DNA from: Agarivorans sp. Toyoura001
GTDB lineage: Bacteria; Pseudomonadota; Gammaproteobacteria; Enterobacterales; Celerinatantimonadaceae
DNA length: 64,000 bases
Direction of reading: 5' to 3'
NCBI RefSeq assembly: GCF_005405585.1
Contig: NZ_BJEQ01000021.1
Span: forward strand, 16,028-80,027
Both the position numbers and the translations under genes were made by a program. Of the stretch, positions 18,154 to 28,535 are shown piece after piece. A model generated the notes under the pieces. It had not been told where the DNA came from and made no database searches. It saw nothing but the letters and a program-made list of their open reading frames with translations. Position 1 is the first letter of the stretch. Every line of letters begins with the position of its first letter.

Positions 18154-19629
18154 ATGGTTAAAGTCGCTCGATTAGCTAGCAAACATTGGATTGTGGCATT
18201 GGTATTGTTTTCTATTTATGGCATTCAAGTGTGCCCTTTTTTAGAAGCACAAACCCCGTTGCAATTGTTGTTACCTATCGTGCTGGGCTTTATGTTTACC
18301 TTGTTATTACGCCGTATTTTCTGTTTGCGGATTGAGAGAAAAGCCAAAGAGTTACAAGTAGCGGCTCAATTTAAACTCGATCTGGCCTTATTCATGTTCA
18401 TTAGCGTGATAGTGGTGACGTATAACAGCCTAATGTTTGAACCTCCTTGGGAGTCAAACTTAAAAGTAATCATGGGCTTAAGCGCATTGGGTTTCTATAT
18501 CGCTGCCGATTTGGCGTTACTTAAAGAATGGCAAATAGCCTTAGAGTTAGAGGAAACGCAGCAACACTTGGCCATTCAGGCACAGGGCTTTGCTGTGGGG
18601 AGAAAGCTTTCAGTATTTGCAATAAGCAGTGCCTTTGTTTTAGCGGGTGTTATCTTTTTGGTGATTAATAAAGATTTGGAGTGGCTGGTTATGGTGGGCA
18701 GCGAGCGCTACCCCCTGCCGCTTGCTCAGCGATACATTGTTACTGAGTTAGCCTTTGTATTGGCGGTGGTAATGGCTTACGTTATTAGAGTGATTTTTTC
18801 TTACTCAAGAAACTTACAGCGGTTATTAGAGAATCAAAATAACAGCTTAGCGATGGTCCAAAATGGTCAACTGGATACGCAAGTTACCGTTAGCAGTAAC
18901 GATGAGTTTGGCATTATTGCTCAGCGTACCAACACTATGATTAGCAGCTTGCAGCGCAGCACCCATTCTTTGCATCAAACTCGTGATATTGCTATTCACA
19001 GCCTTGCTTCGTTGGCGGAAACCCGTGACAACGAAACCGGCGCCCATATTTTGCGTACTCAATATTACGTGAAAGCTTTAGCCGAAGAACTGAAACACCA
19101 GCCAGGGTTTGTTGAGCTACTCACAGAGCAAAATATAGAATTGATTTATAAATCTGCACCCTTGCACGACATTGGCAAGGTAGGGATCCCTGATGCGATT
19201 TTGCTGAAACCTGGCAAGTTAGACGATGAGCAATGGTTGGTTATGCGCCAGCATCCACAAATAGGCGCTAATGCATTGGCTGAAGCTGAGCGTCATTTTG
19301 GCAGTGAAGATGCGGCGTTTTTAAAGTTTGCTAAAGAAATTGCTTTATCTCACCACGAGAAATGGGATGGTAGCGGCTACCCGCATGGAGCTGCAGGCAG
19401 TGATATACCGCTAAGTGCGCGATTAATGGCCTTAGCCGATGTATACGATGCCTTAATCAGTAAGCGGGTGTACAAGCCTGCGTTTTCTCACGAGAAGGCT
19501 AAGCAAATAATATTGGAAGGCAAGGGCAAGCATTTTGACCCAGCAGTGGTAGAGGCGTTTTGCCGTTGCGAGCAGCAATTTGTAGGGATTGCTGCTCAGT
19601 ACCAAGACAAACCAGGACAAGCAGCTTAG
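18154..19629 (+). CDS. Membrane-bound HD-GYP cyclic-di-GMP phosphodiesterase
   Basis: A 491-residue protein. The N-terminal half has about six membrane helices (residues 12-30, 35-52, 75-93, 100-118, 148-168, 183-208), followed by a HAMP-like linker (QNGQLDTQVTVSSNDEFGII, about 238-257) and an HD-GYP domain (about 280-470). The domain keeps the metal and catalytic signatures HDIGK, HHEKWDGSGYP and LADVYDAL, so c-di-GMP hydrolysis is expected. The N-terminal sensor is not a family I recognise. It is inserted between cysK and cysZ, transcribed opposite to both. Confidence 0.9.
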   Translation: MVKVARLASKHWIVALVLFSIYGIQVCPFLEAQTPLQLLLPIVLGFMFTLLLRRIFCLRIERKAKELQVAAQFKLDLALFMFISVIVVTYNSLMFEPPWESNLKVIMGLSALGFYIAADLALLKEWQIALELEETQQHLAIQAQGFAVGRKLSVFAISSAFVLAGVIFLVINKDLEWLVMVGSERYPLPLAQRYIVTELAFVLAVVMAYVIRVIFSYSRNLQRLLENQNNSLAMVQNGQLDTQVTVSSNDEFGIIAQRTNTMISSLQRSTHSLHQTRDIAIHSLASLAETRDNETGAHILRTQYYVKALAEELKHQPGFVELLTEQNIELIYKSAPLHDIGKVGIPDAILLKPGKLDDEQWLVMRQHPQIGANALAEAERHFGSEDAAFLKFAKEIALSHHEKWDGSGYPHGAAGSDIPLSARLMALADVYDALISKRVYKPAFSHEKAKQIILEGKGKHFDPAVVEAFCRCEQQFVGIAAQYQDKPGQAA

Positions 19630-19922
19630 TCGGTGTAAACCACTATAGACACCCGGTAACGGTCCCGTTTTGGGCTACGCTCTACGGTGTACACGGAGTA
19701 GTGGGTCGCGTTTAGCGTGGCGGCCCATTCCACGGCGTCTTTTTCTGCAAGATCTAAATCTAACTCACTTAAAAAGGTTTTTTGCGCCACTTTACTTAAG
19801 TTCATCTCTTTGGCGTCGCCGTAAGATATTTTTTGTAAGACAGTGTTAGCCATTACAGAGTGTGTGCCCAGTACACTTAGGCTTAACAACAGGCCTGATA
19901 ATAAAAATGATTTTGCTTTCAT
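19626..19922 (-). CDS. Small secreted protein, possibly DUF1471 (BhsA/YdgH)-like
   Basis: Starting at ATG 19922 gives 98 residues: a signal peptide (MKAKSFLLSGLLLSLSVLGT to about residue 25, VMA-N) then a compact domain ending ATHYSVYTVERSPKRDRYRV. The pattern of a short exported protein with a terminal strand resembles DUF1471 stress/biofilm proteins, but this is weak. An upstream in-frame TTG would overlap cysZ and hide the signal peptide. It is 1 nt after the cysZ stop, with its AGGA site inside the end of cysZ, so it is coupled to cysZ. Confidence 0.65.
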   Translation of the reverse strand: MKAKSFLLSGLLLSLSVLGTHSVMANTVLQKISYGDAKEMNLSKVAQKTFLSELDLDLAEKDAVEWAATLNATHYSVYTVERSPKRDRYRVSIVVYTD

Positions 19923-19923
19923 G

Positions 19924-20682
19924 TTATTTTTCCTCAACCAGCTGCTTGCGATAAACATCAACCCAAATCGCAGTGGCACCACATACGGCTACCGGCATAA
20001 TAATTAAATTTAATAAAGGTACGGTACTACAAAATAAAACGATCGCTCCAAAACCACTGTTACGAATTCGATCCTGTTTTAGATGGTCACGCATTGTGTC
20101 GAAGGGAATGCGATGGTTATCAAAAGGATAATCAATGTACTGGATACTCATCATCCAGGCGGTAAATAAAAACCACAAAACAGGTGCGACGGTTTGGCCA
20201 ATCGCAGGGATTAAAAACAACAATAGCAGCCCAAGTGCTTTAGGGAGCCAGTACCATAGTTTTTGCAATTCACGAGAGAAAATTCGCGGTAAGTCTTTGA
20301 TTAAATCAACGAAAGACATATCGTCAACTTTTTTTCCGCTTAGGTGTAATTCTACTTTTTCGGCCAGTAAACCGTTAAACGGCGCGGCTATCCAGTTACC
20401 AATAATGCTAAAGGTAAAACCAAACACCATTAAAATCGCAATTATGGCGCTTGGCCAAATTAACCAACTTAACCAATCTAACCAGCTTGGTAGGTAATCC
20501 ATTATTTGTTGTACCCAGCCACCGAGCTGTTGGTACAAAAAGACAAACGCGCCACCAAATAACAAGATGTTAGCTAACAGGGGAATCATTACAAATAGTC
20601 GCAAACCGGGTTGAGTAATTAATTGAAAACCTTGTGCGATGTATGAAATTCCGCTGCGAGAGGCTAGCGAACTCTGCGTCAT
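19924..20682 (-). CDS. cysZ: Sulfate transporter CysZ
   Basis: CysZ is an inner-membrane sulfate uptake protein feeding cysteine synthesis. This 252-residue protein has the family layout: N-terminal GISYIAQGFQLITQPGLR, helices near 29-50 and 72-100, amphipathic segments, and the conserved DYPFDNHRIPF near residue 188. It is divergent from smc; in E. coli cysZ sits beside cysK and zipA. Confidence 0.94.
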   Translation of the reverse strand: MTQSSLASRSGISYIAQGFQLITQPGLRLFVMIPLLANILLFGGAFVFLYQQLGGWVQQIMDYLPSWLDWLSWLIWPSAIIAILMVFGFTFSIIGNWIAAPFNGLLAEKVELHLSGKKVDDMSFVDLIKDLPRIFSRELQKLWYWLPKALGLLLLFLIPAIGQTVAPVLWFLFTAWMMSIQYIDYPFDNHRIPFDTMRDHLKQDRIRNSGFGAIVLFCSTVPLLNLIIMPVAVCGATAIWVDVYRKQLVEEK

Positions 20683-20785
20683 TGTTGTGATCCCTCGTTT
20701 GTTTATGGACGCCTATATTACAAAGCGTTGATAGCTCTGGTAAAGTCTTGCTTTACAATAGCAACAAATTAAAGCAAACCAGTTT

Positions 20786-23700
20786 ATGCGCTTGAAGCAA
20801 ATCCGCCTTGCCGGGTTTAAGTCTTTCGTTGATCGAACCACCATTCCTTTCCCTACCGATATGACCGCCATTGTTGGGCCAAATGGCTGTGGCAAGTCTA
20901 ATGTGATTGATGCCGTTCGTTGGGTGTTAGGAGAAAGCAATGCCCGCCATTTGCGTGGTGGTGCGATGACCGATGTAATTTTTAATGGTTCTACTAAGCG
21001 TGCGGCTGTGTCTAAAGCCATGGTTGAGTTGATTTTTGATAATCAGCAAGGCCGCATTGGCGGTGAATACGCCAGCTACAGTGAAATCGCGGTTCGTCGA
21101 GAAGTCACTCGAGATGGCCAAAACATCTATTTATTAAACGGTGCTAAATGCCGTAAACGTGATATTACTGACTTGTTTTTGGGTACTGGTTTAGGCCCTC
21201 GTAGTTACGCGATTATTGAGCAGGGCATGATTAGCCGCTTAATCGAATCGAAACCTCAAGAACTGCGGGTATTTATTGAAGAGGCCGCCGGTGTATCTAA
21301 ATACAAAGAGCGCCGTCGCGAAACCGAGCTACGAATAAAACATACCGATGAAAATATTCTACGGCTTAGAGATATTGAATCTGAACTAGGGCAACAGGTA
21401 AACAAACTTAAAACCCAAGCTCAGGCGGCTAAGCGCTATCGCCAGTATCGCGCCCGACATCGCGAGCTAAAAGCGCTGATGTGCTTGCAAGAATTAAGAC
21501 AGCTTGACGCCAGTATTGATGGCAGCAGTGAAACTAATGCCCAAGCTGAGCAACTGCAACGAGTTGAAGAACACAGTATTACTCAAGCTGAAAATCAGCT
21601 GACAATACTGGCTAATAATATTGCCGAGCAGCAAGAGCTCGTGCAGCGTTTACAGCAGCAAAGTTTCGAATTAAGAACCGAGCTGGCCAAGCTTGAGCAG
21701 CAGCAATTACATACTCAGCAACAGCAGAACCAATCTGAGCAAAGCCGTATTCGCAATACTCAGCAGCAACACGAGATTAAGCAAAACCTCGATGATTTAG
21801 CAGAACAGTTAGCGGTTGAGCAAGAAGCCTTGTTGGAGCAGCAAGAGCAGTTAGCGTTACAACAACAAGTACTGTTAGAGCTAGAGCCGCAACTAGAAGA
21901 TGCCGAGCAAAATAGCGCTAGCAAGCGCGAACAGCAAGCCAGCAATTTGGCCGCGAGCCAACAAGCACGCCACGCCATTGAACAGCTTCAAGCTCAACTT
22001 CGTCATAGCCAACAAATGCAGCAACGTCATCAACAGCAAATTGCTCAGTTGCAGCAACAGTTGAGTGGTTTAGCGAGTAACAACGACACGGTAGTTGAAG
22101 AACTGAGTAGCAAACTCAGCGCCGCAGAACCGCAATTACAAGTTCTAGAACAAACGTTAGAAGAGTTGGAACGGGCTAAATTAGTCAAGCAGTCAGAGCT
22201 GCAATCTAGCCAGCAACAGCGTCAGCAATTGTCCTTACAATACACTGCCGAACAGACGCGTTTGCAAGGCGTAGATAAGTTGTTAGCGCAAGTAGAAACG
22301 AGTGCCACACATCCGTTAATTGATGTATTGAGGGTTAAAGATGGTTGGCAATTAGCGGCAGATGTGGTGTTAGCTAAGTGGTTACAAGCAGAGTGGTGCG
22401 AAACCTTAGAACCGAACTTTCCGCTGGCATTATGTCCACCTCTTCATGGGGGCGAAGTTAGCTTTGCCGCAGAGCTTACGCATTTGCAGAGTTTAGCGCA
22501 GCAGCTTGAGCAAGTAGATTTGAGCTATTTATGTGGGCAAGTGCTGGTGGTGGATTCCCTAGAAGAGGCTTTTGACTTACGTGAGCATTTAAGCGCTGAA
22601 CAATCTCTTATTACCGCCAACGGCGAGTGGTTAGGCCGTTACTGGCAGCAACTTAGCCCACCAAGTTATCAACATTCACTCTTGAGCTTGCAGCAAGAAC
22701 GTTCAGAGCTAAGTGCGAAGTTAACTGAGTTGAATGTCGCTAAGCAGCAACTTGTAGAGCAGCAAACTGAGTTAGAAGCTGAGCAAAGCAAGATAACCCA
22801 ACAAAACACGCGCGCCAGTAGTGATTTACAACAACTGCAGAACCAGGTGTCGGACTGGCGCAGCCGCTTGGCGTTGTTACAGCAACAGCAAGCATTTGCT
22901 AAACAACAGCGTGAGCAACTAGAGCAACAAATTGAAGACTTGGCTATTAACCTAGAGCAAGACCAAGAGTCACAGTTGCAACTTGAAGAACAGTTAGACA
23001 CCCAGTTAGAAGCATCTCAAGATGAACAACATCAACAACAAATGTGGCAAGAGCAAGCCGAGCAAGCAGCTTCGCTAGTCAAACAGTTTCGCGCTAGTTT
23101 TCAGCAGCAACAATCAGCTAATCATCAATTGCAATTAGCTATTGGTCAACAGCAAGCAAAGTGCCAAACCCAACTCCAGCAACAAAGCTATCAGCAGCAA
23201 AAGTTACAGGATTTAGCTTTGCAGCTTAGTTTGGAGCCGGAGGAGCACAGTGAACAGCTTGAGTTGTTAGCCGAACAAATTGAGCAGTTGCTTGAGCAAA
23301 GTTTACTGCTTGAAGAACAGCAAACCGAAGCAAGCGAGATTCATCAGCAATCGCTTACTCAGCAACAAGCTATGCAACAGCAGCTTAAAGACGCGCAAGG
23401 CCGATTAAAGCAATTGCTAGAGCAAGGTACTGAGCAGCGAATTCAACAGCAAAGTTTGTTAGCTCGGCGAACCGTATTGCTCGAGCAATTAGCAGAGCAA
23501 GGGGATAACCTTAAGCACTTAGAACTGTCGTTACCAGAGGCCAGTTTAGAAGAAGACTACGCGGCTGAATTAGACCAAGTAGATGCCCGGCTTAAACGCA
23601 TGGGAGCAGTGAATCTAGCAGCCGAAGAAGAGTTTGATCAGCAAAATGCGCGTTATCAAGAATTGACTGCTCAGTTAACTGATTTAGAAGCCGCTATTGA

Positions 23701-24211
23701 GGTCCTTCGTGCAGCGATAGCTAAAATTGATCGCCAAACACGCTCAAAATTTAGCGAAACTTTTGCTAAGGTAGATGCTGATTTACAAGAGCTTTTCCCC
23801 AAAGTGTTTGGCGGAGGCAAAGCATGGTTGGAATTATCGTCTGATGACTTACTTGAAACAGGCGTTACCATAATGGCTCGGCCTCCTGGTAAAAAGAATG
23901 CTAGCATTAGTTTGTTATCGGGTGGGGAAAAAGCACTCACGGCATTGGCATTGGTTTTTGCTATATTTCGCTTAAATCCTGCGCCATTTTGTATGCTAGA
24001 TGAAGTAGATGCCCCCTTAGACGAAGTAAATGTGGGACGTTTTGCGGATTTAGTGCATAGTATGTCTGATACGGTACAATTTATATTTATCAGTCACAAT
24101 AAAGTGACGATGGAAAAGGCCTCGCAGCTTGCGGGGGTAACAATGCAGGAGCCAGGTGTATCACGCTTGGTAGCAGTGGATATCGCAGAAGCGATAGCCA
24201 TGGTTGAATAA
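20786..24211 (+). CDS. smc: Chromosome segregation protein SMC
   Basis: A 1141-residue SMC ATPase, the condensin core that compacts and segregates chromosomes with ScpAB. Walker A is GPNGCGKSN at 31-38, the ABC signature LLSGGEK begins at 1043, and Walker B DEVDAPLDE begins near 1072. Two coiled-coil arms flank a hinge around residues 500-620. The arms are extremely rich in glutamine. Enterics and Vibrio use MukBEF instead, so this gene helps place the organism. scpA and scpB are not in the window. It is followed 20 nt later by zipA. Confidence 0.96.
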   Translation: MRLKQIRLAGFKSFVDRTTIPFPTDMTAIVGPNGCGKSNVIDAVRWVLGESNARHLRGGAMTDVIFNGSTKRAAVSKAMVELIFDNQQGRIGGEYASYSEIAVRREVTRDGQNIYLLNGAKCRKRDITDLFLGTGLGPRSYAIIEQGMISRLIESKPQELRVFIEEAAGVSKYKERRRETELRIKHTDENILRLRDIESELGQQVNKLKTQAQAAKRYRQYRARHRELKALMCLQELRQLDASIDGSSETNAQAEQLQRVEEHSITQAENQLTILANNIAEQQELVQRLQQQSFELRTELAKLEQQQLHTQQQQNQSEQSRIRNTQQQHEIKQNLDDLAEQLAVEQEALLEQQEQLALQQQVLLELEPQLEDAEQNSASKREQQASNLAASQQARHAIEQLQAQLRHSQQMQQRHQQQIAQLQQQLSGLASNNDTVVEELSSKLSAAEPQLQVLEQTLEELERAKLVKQSELQSSQQQRQQLSLQYTAEQTRLQGVDKLLAQVETSATHPLIDVLRVKDGWQLAADVVLAKWLQAEWCETLEPNFPLALCPPLHGGEVSFAAELTHLQSLAQQLEQVDLSYLCGQVLVVDSLEEAFDLREHLSAEQSLITANGEWLGRYWQQLSPPSYQHSLLSLQQERSELSAKLTELNVAKQQLVEQQTELEAEQSKITQQNTRASSDLQQLQNQVSDWRSRLALLQQQQAFAKQQREQLEQQIEDLAINLEQDQESQLQLEEQLDTQLEASQDEQHQQQMWQEQAEQAASLVKQFRASFQQQQSANHQLQLAIGQQQAKCQTQLQQQSYQQQKLQDLALQLSLEPEEHSEQLELLAEQIEQLLEQSLLLEEQQTEASEIHQQSLTQQQAMQQQLKDAQGRLKQLLEQGTEQRIQQQSLLARRTVLLEQLAEQGDNLKHLELSLPEASLEEDYAAELDQVDARLKRMGAVNLAAEEEFDQQNARYQELTAQLTDLEAAIEVLRAAIAKIDRQTRSKFSETFAKVDADLQELFPKVFGGGKAWLELSSDDLLETGVTIMARPPGKKNASISLLSGGEKALTALALVFAIFRLNPAPFCMLDEVDAPLDEVNVGRFADLVHSMSDTVQFIFISHNKVTMEKASQLAGVTMQEPGVSRLVAVDIAEAIAMVE

Positions 24212-24231
24212 TAGCTTTAGAGAACAGTTAA

Positions 24232-25194
24232 ATGCAGGAATTGCGCATCGTACTTATCGTTGTTGGTATCATTTTAATTATTGCTTTGCTCGCCCATGGT
24301 TTTTGGAGCAGTCGCAAACAACGACCTGAAAAACTGGTTAGTCCCAAGCAAAAATCAGGGACTAAAGAATCTATACAAGGCCGTGATGACCAAGGCTTTG
24401 ATGACTTAGGTGTAGGTCAAGCGCGGGTGATCGGTGATCCAATTGACGATGCCATCTTAGATAGCGATGTAGCCGAACCACTTTCTCAGCCACTGCCTAG
24501 CCATGCTAAGCGTGAACCTGAAGTGGCAGAGCCAGTGCAACGAAAAGAGCCTGAGTTTCATTTTTCAGCGGTTGATGAAGCGCCAGAAATTGCTGATGAT
24601 CAAGGCTTATCAGGATTAGAATCTGAGCCTCACACTAAACCTAAACAAGCCACTCAAACAGAATTAGAGCCTGAACTTGAGTTTGCTTTTGATATGGATG
24701 AGGCAAAAGATACTGTGGCTGAACCGGTGCTTGAAGAAAGTAAAGCGGTGAAAGATCCTAATGCCCCAGACGATGTTTTTATTTTAAATGTGATGGCACA
24801 AAGTGGCCGTTTTTTGAAAGGTGGCCCCTTACTGGCCAGCCTAGAAAAAATTGGCTTACATCACGGTGATATGGATATTTTTCATCGTCATCTAGATAAC
24901 AGTGGTACTGGCCCGATTATTTTCAGCTTAGCCAACATGGTTAATCCAGGTACTTTCGATATTAATGCCATGGACCAGCTTGAAACACGCGGCGTGAGTA
25001 TTTTTATGACGGTACCGTGTAAAGGCGAACCGACTAAAAACTTTGCCTTGATGTATAACGCGGCGATGACCCTCGCTAAAGATTTAGATGCGATTATGTT
25101 GGACGATCAACGTAACCCGCTGACCAAGCAAACCGTTAATCATTATGAGCAACGTGTTCGCGAATACGAGCGTAAGCAGTTGCTCGTAAACTAA
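24232..25194 (+). CDS. zipA: Cell division protein ZipA
   Basis: ZipA anchors FtsZ to the membrane at the start of division. This 320-residue protein has an N-terminal helix (residues 4-25), a charged, Pro/Glu-rich linker (30-175), and the C-terminal FtsZ-binding domain beginning DVFILNVMAQSGRFLKG near 180. It follows smc closely and precedes ligA, the zipA-ligA order of E. coli. Confidence 0.95.
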   Translation: MQELRIVLIVVGIILIIALLAHGFWSSRKQRPEKLVSPKQKSGTKESIQGRDDQGFDDLGVGQARVIGDPIDDAILDSDVAEPLSQPLPSHAKREPEVAEPVQRKEPEFHFSAVDEAPEIADDQGLSGLESEPHTKPKQATQTELEPELEFAFDMDEAKDTVAEPVLEESKAVKDPNAPDDVFILNVMAQSGRFLKGGPLLASLEKIGLHHGDMDIFHRHLDNSGTGPIIFSLANMVNPGTFDINAMDQLETRGVSIFMTVPCKGEPTKNFALMYNAAMTLAKDLDAIMLDDQRNPLTKQTVNHYEQRVREYERKQLLVN

Positions 25195-25212
25195 TAAATT
25201 GACACCATTTTA

Positions 25213-25248
25213 AAGCCTTTCCAAGTTAAGCTTCGGGAAGGCTTTTTT
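25213..25248 (+). terminator. Terminator-like hairpin between zipA and ligA
   Basis: A 10-bp stem with one G-T pair (AAGCCTTTCC / GGGAAGGCTT) and a T6 run lies between the zipA stop and the ligA ATG at 25264. It either ends smc-zipA transcription or attenuates read-through into ligA, whose ribosome site (AAAGGT) immediately follows. Confidence 0.75.
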
Positions 25249-25254
25249 ATTTAA

Positions 25255-27273
<2,019 letters not shown>

Positions 27274-27330
27274 CAAAGCTCCTTTAAAGAGACTGGCGCC
27301 TGTAAGCTATTGTTTAAGTATTGATGATGT

Positions 27331-27362
27331 AAGGCCTTATTATTGTTAATAAGGCCTTTTTT
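27331..27362 (+). terminator. Rho-independent terminator after ligA
   Basis: Perfect 11-bp inverted repeat AAGGCCTTATT / AATAAGGCCTT with a 6-nt loop and a T-run, 57 nt past the ligA stop. Confidence 0.88.
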
Positions 27363-27449
27363 AATGGTTATTGCTGCTCATGCAAGGTTCAGCCTAGTCA
27401 AACTATTCAACTACGCTTAGTTATCCCTCCTTTAAATAAAGCCATTCAC

Positions 27450-28289
27450 ATGAGCCAATTTGATTCCTTATTACCACCGCAAATGGCAGAAAAAGCTGCT
27501 GATGTTGGGGTGAGCAAAGCTACTAAAGATCCACTCAAAGCGTTTATGTTGGCATTAACTGCAGGGGCGCATATTGGTATCGCTTTTGTGTTTTACACCA
27601 CCGTTACCACTGGCGCGGGAGAGTTCCCCTGGGGTTTTACTCGCTTGATCGGCGGCTTGGCGTTTAGTTTGGGCTTAATTTTTGTGATTATCACCGGAGG
27701 TGAGTTGTTTACGAGCTCGGTGCTTACCTTAGTGGCGAGAGCTAGCGGCAAAATCTCCTGGAAAAGCTTGTGTGTTAATTGGTCTTTGGTTTATTTGGGC
27801 AACTTGGCCGGCGCATTCATCTTGGTGGTATTGATGTTACTTACCAAGCAATACACCTTTGCCGATGGTGAGGTGGGGATAAATACCATGCGGATTGCTC
27901 AACACAAATTACATCATGATTTTTCACAGGCCGTAGCCTTGGGCATTATGTGCAATGTATTGGTGTGTATTGCTGTATGGATGACCTTTAGTGCACGCAG
28001 TTTAACCGATAAAGTCATGGTGATGATTCTGCCAGTGGCGATGTTTGTTTCCGCTGGCTTTGAGCATTGTATTGCCAACATGTTTCAGGTGCCCATGGCG
28101 ATAGGGATTAAAACCATAGCTGGGCCAGGGTTTTGGCAAGTTACGGGTTTAAGTGCCGCCGATTTTGCCGATCTCACGTTTAGTAACTTCATCGTAAATA
28201 ACCTCATTCCTGTGACTCTTGGCAATATCATTGGTGGCGGAGTATTTGTTGGTTTAGGTTACTGGCTCATTTATTTGCGTAGGCCTTAA
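27450..28289 (+). CDS. focA: Formate transporter (FNT family, FocA-like)
   Basis: A 279-residue six-helix FNT channel, closely resembling FocA throughout: AFVFYTT, GGELFTSSVL, NWSLVYLGN, FVSAGFEHCIANMFQVPM (with the channel histidine) and NLIPVTLGNIIGG. FocA moves formate across the inner membrane during fermentation. pflB, its usual partner, is not adjacent: ligA's terminator precedes it and an unrelated gene follows. No clear FNR box was seen upstream. Confidence 0.92.
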   Translation: MSQFDSLLPPQMAEKAADVGVSKATKDPLKAFMLALTAGAHIGIAFVFYTTVTTGAGEFPWGFTRLIGGLAFSLGLIFVIITGGELFTSSVLTLVARASGKISWKSLCVNWSLVYLGNLAGAFILVVLMLLTKQYTFADGEVGINTMRIAQHKLHHDFSQAVALGIMCNVLVCIAVWMTFSARSLTDKVMVMILPVAMFVSAGFEHCIANMFQVPMAIGIKTIAGPGFWQVTGLSAADFADLTFSNFIVNNLIPVTLGNIIGGGVFVGLGYWLIYLRRP

Positions 28290-28535
28290 GGTGTCGCTCT
28301 GCAATGCCAAATGTCGGTGCTGGTGTGCATCATTAGTAAGCAAATATGCCGGGCAACTATTCAAAGAGGCTTTTAATGGTGAGGTAAAGCATCAGTTAAT
28401 TGGCCGTTTGGTCAAATAAACGCTAATTAAACCAGCAGATAGCGCTAGTAGCCTGAATGTTAAGGTGGTTTGGTGTATATTTTGCTTTGATTATTCATTG
28501 CTAGATATTACTGTTGTTAGCGTTTTAGGTTGCTT

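Noticed and set aside
21700..23400. Possible repeat expansion or low-complexity artefact in smc
   Set aside because: The frame is intact over 1141 codons, ATPase motifs at both ends are normal, and glutamines are encoded by mixed CAA/CAG without a perfect repeat unit.
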